NCBI GenBank assembly: GCA_963969595.1
Contig: OZ018409.1
Location: 27,975,282-28,039,281 of the forward strand
DNA: 64,000 nucleotides
Source of the DNA: Neckera pumila
Taxonomy: Eukaryota > Streptophyta > Bryopsida > Hypnales > Neckeraceae
Direction: 5' to 3'
A model generated the notes under the pieces. The model had not been told where the DNA came from. It saw only the letters and a list, made by a program, of their open reading frames with translations, and did not search any database. Position 1 is the stretch's first letter, and the number at the start of each line of letters is the position of its first letter. This document shows, piece after piece, positions 56,659-64,000 of this stretch. Made by a program: the position numbers and the translations under genes.

Positions 56659-59460
56659 ATCCATCCTACAAAGAGGGACCACTAGGATAAATTTAGTGTT
56701 TTCTAGGATGAAAGTAAAAAAAAGCCCCTTATTTTGTGTTGTGTCTAGGATATGATGTAGATCTCTCCTAGCTAATTTGGGGTCTTTGATTGCTAATGTG
56801 AATTCTGAATTTGCATGGCAAATAAAAAATTCCTGCATTTTCCCTTTGGGGTAAAAACACCCTCGTGGTCCCACTTCGTGGAACGGGTTCAGTTAACGTC
56901 CCCCATTTGAGCTGTGCAAAGTGCAAACCTCCTGAAAATCCGGGTCGGTGGTGGGAACCTGGACGCCTTCATGAACACCCTCCTTAAATCATGTAATTTC
57001 TACCTGTCGATGGTAGAAGAACGTCAGTCTGAGCAAGCTCCTTCAAGTTACAGTATCTGACGAGAAGTCGAGAAGTCAAGTACCGTTTCCGCTCCTTAAT
57101 GAAAACCACCCATACTACTGTAATTAACCCATGTGTCATGCTAATCCCCATGTCCCACCGCCCCTCCAGGACGCTCCTTAAAGTCCCAATTCTCCACTGT
57201 ATCCCAGGCACGACATTGAATTAGCAACAACTGAAATCTGACTCCCGTCAGAAAATCCAGGCTCTTGCAATCTAGATCCATAAGCAGTGCAATGCAACTA
57301 AGTTAAGGCTTGGTCCCATGATCCAATGGTCCCCACTCGCCAGTACGGAAGAGGCCGGGAAGCCGCAGATCTCCAATGCTGTGTGCCAACTCCCAAGTCC
57401 CAAGTGTGTGATTGTAGATGCCAGGCCTAGCTACGTATGTACTTGCTGCCCCAATGCAGCCCAGTCCAGGCAGTCTGCAGCAGGCGTCCGCACTGATGAT
57501 CTAGTAGATCATGTCTGTCTGTACAAGACTACAAGTGGGTCCTTGCGTTTGCAGCAGGGAACTTATCAAGTTCAGAAGCGCTTCCATCGCCTTCCGAACA
57601 GCTTCAATCGACGACTAGCTAAGCTTAGACTGTTCAGTGCAGTGCATTGTTACCGATAGATAGATAGATAGAATCGAAGTGGGTCCCGGCTAGCTCTTCC
57701 TTCCTTGCGCGGCAACCCTAGCTACTTGTGGGGTTCAGTTGGGAGTCAAGCTAGTCATGATGAATGATGTCTCTTGCTTGCTTGTTGAAATTGCAGGTGC
57801 ACCGCTTATCACGCTTATCACGGCCAAGCATGTGGCCCAGCTTTCGATGTGGGTGGGCAAGACTTGCATGCAAGCAGGATCATATCGGAGACTAGATTCG
57901 ATCGCCACCGCAGGAGACTTCAACTTGCGGCAGAAAGCTTGCAGGTACTCACGTACTAGCTTTGTGGATTCTTTGCATGCCCTAGCTTTGTCCCCATGGT
58001 GCTCATCTCGCCTGCAAACCTCACTTCAGGGGTCTTTAATTGTTGTTAGGGGTTCTAATGGTGATCGGCGTTGCCACTGCATCCCTAGTTGGTTAGTTAA
58101 TCAAGGCTAGGCCAAAAGTACTGCTAGCTTGATCGAACTTCTCTGCAACAAGTTTGATGTGAGAGGTTCCATCGCCAAGGAACAGTAATCCAGCTTGGGT
58201 CTGGTTAGTCACTTACCAATACAGTAGTAGATATATGTCCAGATGTAACTTTTTATGAGTGGTAAGATATAAGTCTGCTAATGTAGTATGTCGGTCTAAT
58301 TAGGCGCCATGATCAATGAAGATATGATTGCTTACCGTTAAAAGGGCTTTTGGTTAATGAGACACCACGAACCTCTATTGAAAAGAAATCTAGGGCTTTA
58401 TCAACCGGGTTTTGTGCTGCAAGGAATCCAGCATTCGAACGGCTAGTTAAGTTGTTCAGAATTTGAAGTAACTTAGAGTGTTTGGATAGCACTCAATTCT
58501 ACCCTAACCACTATTTGTGTCTCTACGTCTCTACCCGAGATCGTGAGCTCTGCACAACTGCTCGTGGTCGTTTTTAAGTAAGAAGGTAGTGTGCAGCAAG
58601 CTGATTTTGTCCATGTAGCTCTTTTTAAGTCTCAACTGATTTACCAATAAGCCGACTAATTCTCTTAAAACTGTACGTTCCTGCATAGTTAAACATTAAT
58701 TTCATTTCTTTAGGGTGGGTTCAACACTTGTAGATTGGAACCGTGTAAGAAAAGTGGTCAGTCAAAGGATCCCTTCTCAGTGAATTTAATGTTCTACATC
58801 ATTAATGAGCTTAGACGCTGAGAGAAACTGAGTACAATTCAGTCTAATTAACTTATTAAGGCTAGCTAGTGTCTTCAGAGCGCCTTATGCATGCCGAATG
58901 GCAACGTGAAGCAAACATTGCCACAAGCTAGTACGATGAGATAATCAACTCGTCTTTCAAAATGTTTTGTTTGGGATATCGTGTAGTTCTTCGATAATTC
59001 GGAGGAAGTCGACCCTGAGCATATCGCGCACTGAACGACTGAGGACAGCTGTTCTCCGAATTTCAGGTCAAAGTTGCTGCATTCCAAAGAAAGATGAGCA
59101 AACTAGCAAGTAATTCCAATGTGACATTACAGCCGATCATGTCTGTACTGCGCAATCACAAGAAACGGATCCCTCTAAGTGGAGCAGGAGCACTGGCCCT
59201 TGTAGAAAATGCTTGAACTTATTATTCACCACCGAAGTTGAATTCACAAGTGGAATCAAGAGACCCCAAATTAGCTACAAGAGCCCGTACAAGAGGTCAA
59301 AAAATTGAAAATTAACTACCGAAGAAAAGGAGACAATTTTTTTTATGGTCCCCGTCTAAGAAAGGTGACGCTCCCCTGATGGGGGAACTTCGGGGATATA
59401 ATGGGACCATGACAATAGGGAACGAGGTCGGGGAACGGGAGGGCGCCGGGGCCGACTACG
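56659..59460. other. GC-richer low-copy region, no gene recognised
   Basis: Composition turns balanced at about 56880 and stays so to the window end. Frames at 57318-57659 (113 codons) and 57739-58110 (123 codons) on the plus strand have no recognisable domain and are interrupted on either side. A GATA microsatellite lies at 57655-57672. The stretch 59355-59460 is GC-rich with a 'tggtccc...gggacca' inverted pair and could be the promoter of the transcript unit that includes 60484. Confidence 0.35.
57655..57672. repeat. (GATA)n microsatellite
   Basis: Four and a half GATA units in a row. Confidence 0.9.
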
Positions 59461-61553
59461 ACGAAGTCTGGATATCTCTCCAATTTGTTAATTCGTAATC
59501 TTCACTGGTGCCATTCTTGTGTTTTTGATCTGCTATGTTTGGTTAGTTGTTAGCTGCTGTTTGAGTTTTGTGAAATTCACTTTTAACGCAACGAGTTGTT
59601 TGCAATTAGGAAGCGTTCCTGTTCTCCTTGTGATTATGACATTGTGTCAATTTTGACCCTGTCTGAATCCTGTTGCATGTGATGTGTGTTTGAAAATTGC
59701 AGATTCTTGTTGGGATGTTTGCAGCTTGAGATTGCTCGTGAGCTCAATTAGGGCTTTGTATGGTAGCGCTCTGAGTCTTGGAGCGAAGTCAGACTGTGGG
59801 CTTACAACCTAGTCATGCAAGTCCACATGCCACTTCTGTACTCCGTTGGTGACTTCAGGTCACTGCTCTGGCTTTTAAGTCTGCTTTTGATGTTAAATTA
59901 TTGTAGAAGCTTTGGGTTTGTTCTTCAATGGTTTTCTGATGGGATTCACTCCCCCTGTCTCACTGAATTCATTTTGTGTTCTTTTGCAGAAATTTGTGAT
60001 TTCAATGCAATTTGGTATGATTTGTGCGTCATTTGGCTTATTTCTTATGGTGAGGTTTCTGGTGTTGCAGATCACCACACTGTCGACATCTCTGAAAGAG
60101 GAAAGCTGACGGGTAAGCTCTCTCAGGTTTTGCAGTTTCAATTAGATTTATTGGTTCTAAGGTTCTAGGGGTTTCATGTATTTAGGATCTCGAGAACTGT
60201 GGTTTGCTGCTCCAATTGCTGAAGCATCTTTTCAGGGGAGAGATGTAGTGTAGAGGATCCTATTGCATTTATCAAAATCGATAATTGTGTCGTTGGATCG
60301 TGAATTGGTCGTGATTATGTAACAGTTCGAAGATTATGGAACAGTGTCGTGCTTTGATAGACCAACTCATTGATTTCTTTGTGTCTCAACATCAGTGTGG
60401 CGAACTCCAGATGAGACTAGTTGAAGGACATGAAGACTCGGCGTGGAGCTTGTGATCGAAGCCTGGTTCTAGAAGTTGAAAGGATGGATTTTTGTTCAAC
60501 ATGTGCGAGTCTGCTGTTGATAGAGCTAGAATCCCAGTAGGTCAGTATGGGTCGTTTCCTTCGCTACTTCTGCCCGACTTGCCTGTACATCTATGTCATC
60601 GACCGAAAGGTAGTAATGCATCCTGTTTAGTTTCTACGTGCATTGATCTCTAAATTCAGTCGTGTGGGGATTATCGATCCTTCAATGGATGCTCACATCC
60701 CTGATGTGGTGGCATACTCTTTGTGCGTCGTTGCAATTTCTCTCATCTGTCAAGGCATTGGTCACCCTACCGGGGTGAGAGTTTGCAATCCTACTAGGTA
60801 TTGAGAATTACCGTAGTGACTCTGCGGTGCTTCATTCTGTGCACTCAAATGTCTTTTTAGCCTTTTGAATGTGATACTTGTGCCACAAGAATCAGATGAC
60901 TCAGAACTCTAATATGACGATACCACCTTGTATTCTTGCCGATGTTGTGCTGAAGCTACTAGATGTCTTGAGATCTGTTCAAAACGTTGTGTATTAGCAT
61001 TATGCTGGTAGTAAGTGGTTTTGACTACTATTTTGCAATTTGTGTCCCTCAGTTGCAAAGCTTGGGACCAAGAAATCCTTGTGGATGTCCCGTTAGATAT
61101 GCCAGCATCACAGAATTAATGGCAGATTTGATAGAACGCTGGGTAAACAAAAGCCTGAACCTTGGGTAGATTCTTGACATCACCGGGCGACCTTAATTAA
61201 GTGTTCTCATCGTGTTTATGGTAAAGAAAATCTGGACATGTCAGCCTCAGCAGATTGACATGAGGGCAATTGACGTTCCAATTCCATGCTTGAGAAATTA
61301 ATGTGGGGCAACCTAATTTCACTATTTTGTGTAGGTTTTAACAACACTTTCATTTTCGTTAGAGCAAAATCCACAGCTCTCTGTATCTCAGGCTTTGCTC
61401 TTTGATGAATTATGTTTATTAGATGTGAATTCAGTTGGAGAAAGAACAATGTTCAGTATGACCCATCCAAAACCTATAAATTTATGCTCACAAAATGACC
61501 ACTAATTTTCGTTGTATATGGGTAGTATCAAGAGTGTAGGAGTACTATGAATA
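59461..61553. other. Low-copy region around the POLR3K-like exon
   Basis: Sequence upstream looks like plant leader or intron DNA: GT-rich and T-rich with several 'ttttgcag' or 'gttgcag' acceptor-like sites (59989, 60070) and no long frame. Frames at 59815-60168 plus and 59893-60141 minus are antisense to each other. Downstream frames (60987-61169 plus, 61216-61449 minus) carry no domain. No element termini were seen. Confidence 0.4.
60484..60609 (+). pseudogene. RNA polymerase III subunit C11 (POLR3K-like) exon with an in-frame stop
   Basis: From ATG at 60484 the frame reads MDFCSTCASLLLIELESQ, a TAG stop at 60538, and then in the same frame GRFLRYFCPTCLYIYVIDRK, ending at a GT (60610). The two CxxC pairs, the LL after the first pair and the FCPTC.Y...IDRKV sequence are the N-terminal zinc ribbon of the small Pol III subunit C11 (RPC10/POLR3K), needed for termination and RNA cleavage in the nucleus. 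CPTC has become CSTC. After a GT-AG gap, 60861 continues in phase with PFECDTCATRIR and a stop; TTLYSCRCC at 60922 resembles the end of the C-terminal ribbon. I read it as a decayed gene copy; the C-terminal match is weak. Confidence 0.65.
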
Positions 61554-62236
61554 AGGTGAAAACACCCAAAACCGTCCTTGTACTACCCTAGACTTCTAGA
61601 AGAGTGTCCCTAAACTTCTATTAAAGTGTCCCTAAACTTCTATTAAAGTGTCCTACAAAAAAGTCATTAAATTATCCCCATATTTAACTGTGATTGGTTG
61701 AATGCTAATATTTTTTAAAGTTTGGTTTTAGAACTAGCTATACAACGGTTTCAATGGTTTAGGGAGCTTCTACCTTGAAAATTCATAGAAATTAGTCAAA
61801 CTACATGCCATATTTGAAAAATCTATTTTTTTTTTGAAAATTCATGATTTTTTTAATTGCAAATACTATAAAAATATTATTTTCAGAAAAAAGTACGTCC
61901 AACCATTTTTTTTTTTTTTTTTTTGAAAAGTGTTGAAGTGGCAACATACGAGAAAATGATGTAGCCAAATATTTTATTATTCATCTATATTTTGGATAGA
62001 ATTATCTTTTCATCCATATATTTAGATGAATTTCATTTAAATTTGACAATTTCATCCAAAATTTAAAAGAAAATTGGAGCAATTTGACATTATCATCCAA
62101 TTTTTCTTAATGCAACCTATAGGCTTGATGCAACCCATTTTTTTTAGGCATTTGGGCATCATAAGGCCCAAAAAAAAAACATTGCCTCCAACTATGTCAC
62201 ATTGTTTATTTTGACGTTTTTTAGGTGTTTCCACCT
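61554..62236. mobile_element. TA-flanked MITE, family H, enlarged
   Basis: Ends AGGTGAAAACACCC and TTAGGTGTTTCCACCT with TA on both sides (61552-61553, 62237-62238). It has the H blocks 'gtccctaaacttctattaa' (twice in tandem) and 'aaaattcatgattttt'. It is about 300 bp longer than the other copies because of an AT-rich segment at about 61905-62180 with 'tcatccaa' motifs like those at about 21975-22050. Confidence 0.7.
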
Positions 62237-64000
62237 TATATGACATTTTGCATTTATCCTAAATCTGTAAATAAAAAAAGGTATTGAAAATAAGTAGAAA
62301 GCTATAAATAATATTTTTTCAAAACTTCCTATTTAAAAAAAAGTGCCTTCCAAAATTATGCACAAAAATAGATATATAGAATTTCAAGAAAATAGATTTT
62401 TTTGATATTTGTATTTTTAGAAAATAACAAAAGCATTCAATTAAAAACACGCACACACCATATTTAGCAGTTTGAAGCGACTTCTAGTCAATTCACTTGG
62501 TTATATCTGAAGAAAAAGAAAACCATGATTCTTGCATTGATACAGTGGAAGTGTACTTTGAGCACTTTTACAAGAAGGAAATTTTACTATTGTGGAAATC
62601 AGAGCATATCTGTAATCCTCATAGATGACCTCAAATAATGTTATTCCGATTGAGATTTGTTTTTTAGAACACAGTAATATTAAAACTCCATGAAAATGAC
62701 AAAAATGGCAAAAATGATATTCAATCAAAGTTGCTTTGAAAACTAATGAAAATTACTAATACCAAATAGCCTACTTGCTGCAAGGTGGGCATCTCACCTC
62801 GCATTTTGCATAGGATTGAATAGAATGCCATCAAACTATTAATTTCCAAATAGGTTACTAGACTTAAGAGATGATGAGTGATGCAATAAACAATTGTTCC
62901 GCACTGGTAAGCTTAAGAAGCGGAATTTTCATTACTTAGGAGGCAATTGTGAATGATTTTCCAAGCAATCTGAAGTGATAAACAAAACAGCACCTCGAAT
63001 CGTGTCATGCGTCATGTCGTGCCCAATACAATCGTGTGCATCTGAATTGCAATTCCTTGAAAGTGGCGCATGCACAAGCTAGAAATACTAATATCAAATC
63101 AAAGCAGGACAGAGGAATACTGATATCAATCGTGTCATGCTAGCTTGACACCATCTATTCTTGACGTCAATCTAAGCTGATTGCTGTGGAGAGTAATGAA
63201 GCTCTAGCTGGCTGTTGCTTGGGGGTGATCGACAGTCTCCTTCGCTTTCGTAGAGTTACCCATACTCAGTGCATCGATCTCCCGCTTGGAGCAACGAACT
63301 GCCAGGACTCTCAGCACAGCTTTGTCCGCTTATGCAGTGTTGAAAGTCCATTTAGCTCTTGCTACATTAATTCCCAGAGTGGTTAATTGTCTGTTTAATT
63401 GGCTTTGTCGCCTGCTGCTCCAGCTCCTCTTCATTCTATTCAGTTTTGCTTTTCAAATAATGTTACTCCAACAAACATGGGGCCACACTAAATAGAGTTT
63501 TTATCATCAATTACTATAGATTGTACTTCACCCAGGTTTGGGGTTGGTAAAATGATGTCCCACACATTGCAAACACCATAAATGACAGAGACCGCACTAT
63601 ACAGGAAATTGTAACACTATTCTAAGTAAAAAGAAAAAACTCAATCACTAAATAGTGTGGATTTATGGTAGTGACAATTAATGAGATTATCTAAAATACT
63701 GTAATGGTCTATATTTAGTGTAGACTGGACCAAATAGAACCACACTAAATACAATGAAGAGTGTAACTAGTGGCTGACGGCCGTGGAAGCGCCCTATTTG
63801 GTCGAATCCTACTTCTCACCAGCCACACTATATAGTTTCCCACTGGTTGGTCTTCTAGCTCGCCAGCATCTCCATCCTGCTACCTCATGGGCATTCTCTT
63901 GGGAGGCTCCAGTAGCAACATATATACAAGGTCGGATAATAGTTTGCAATTGGTTCATCGTTTAATTGAACATAAGCTGAGATCGTACGTCAGTTCCATT
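62237..64000. other. Low-copy region with a possible small MITE
   Basis: CCACACTAAATAG at 63483 and CTAAATAGTGTGG at 63648 form a 13-bp inverted pair 178 bp apart, and the same motif recurs at 63715, 63741 and 63822, so a small element cluster is possible. Frames (63186-63386, 63286-63495, 63783-63965) have no domain I recognise. Confidence 0.35.

Noticed and set aside
57739..58110. 123-codon plus frame in the right-hand low-copy region
   Set aside because: No recognisable domain and no supporting splice context; not enough to call a gene.
63483..63660. MITE with CCACACTAAATAG ends
   Set aside because: A 13-bp pair with further scattered copies of the motif and no target duplication; left as a remark in the regional entry.
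1..64000. CRISPR array, bacterial operon or organelle DNA
   Set aside because: The repeats are dispersed and inverted, not short and evenly spaced; there are no operon-like frames, and no plastid or mitochondrial genes were seen.

Overview
The window is nuclear DNA of a land plant with a repeat-rich genome: it is very AT-rich, has no intact conserved gene, and is packed with layered transposons. A chromodomain Ty3/gypsy element whose gag, integrase and chromodomain read like the Tcn1-type chromoviruses known from fungi, mosses and lycophytes, plus many TTAA-flanked elements of piggyBac type, point (by inference only) to a non-seed plant such as a bryophyte, lycophyte or fern.

The dominant component is one divergent family of non-autonomous elements flanked by TTAA, with inverted termini CCCCTAAAGG...CCTTTAGGGG. 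I count about 24 copies or fragments; adding the intervals gives about 21 kb, a third of the window. They fall into subfamilies that share the termini and a few internal motifs: A (about 950-1,150 bp), A2 (about 930 bp), B1 and B2 (about 890-930 bp), and a degenerate C. None holds a transposase reading frame. Nested and abutting copies show that TTAA is the duplicated target and not part of the inverted repeat. One copy (19008-19751) is an almost complete palindrome, two are A/B chimeras, and one sits in the integrase of the gypsy element.

Layout: 1-1350 GC-richer low-copy DNA; 1554-16210 TTAA elements with small CATTAGAG-type MITEs, one L1-style retroposed insert and plain AT-rich spacers; 17733-21228 a foldback, a TA-flanked MITE, the palindromic TTAA element and a B1 copy split by another TA-flanked MITE; 21229-25660 two GC-richer islands, a foldback, a C-type copy and a TAA-flanked Tourist-like MITE; 26816-31804 five more TTAA copies and a GC-richer island with a 171-bp MITE; 31993-33337 a three-level nest; 34690-46378 the chromovirus on the minus strand with two divergent LTRs and several later insertions; 48307-56658 more TTAA copies ending in a four-level nest that includes a Helitron-like element; 56659-64000 GC-richer low-copy DNA holding a decayed RNA polymerase III subunit C11 (POLR3K-like) exon at 60484.

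No gene set works together here. The information is the transposition history: which element landed in which, and what that reveals about target sites, termini and hairpin-forming derivatives that could feed small-RNA silencing.
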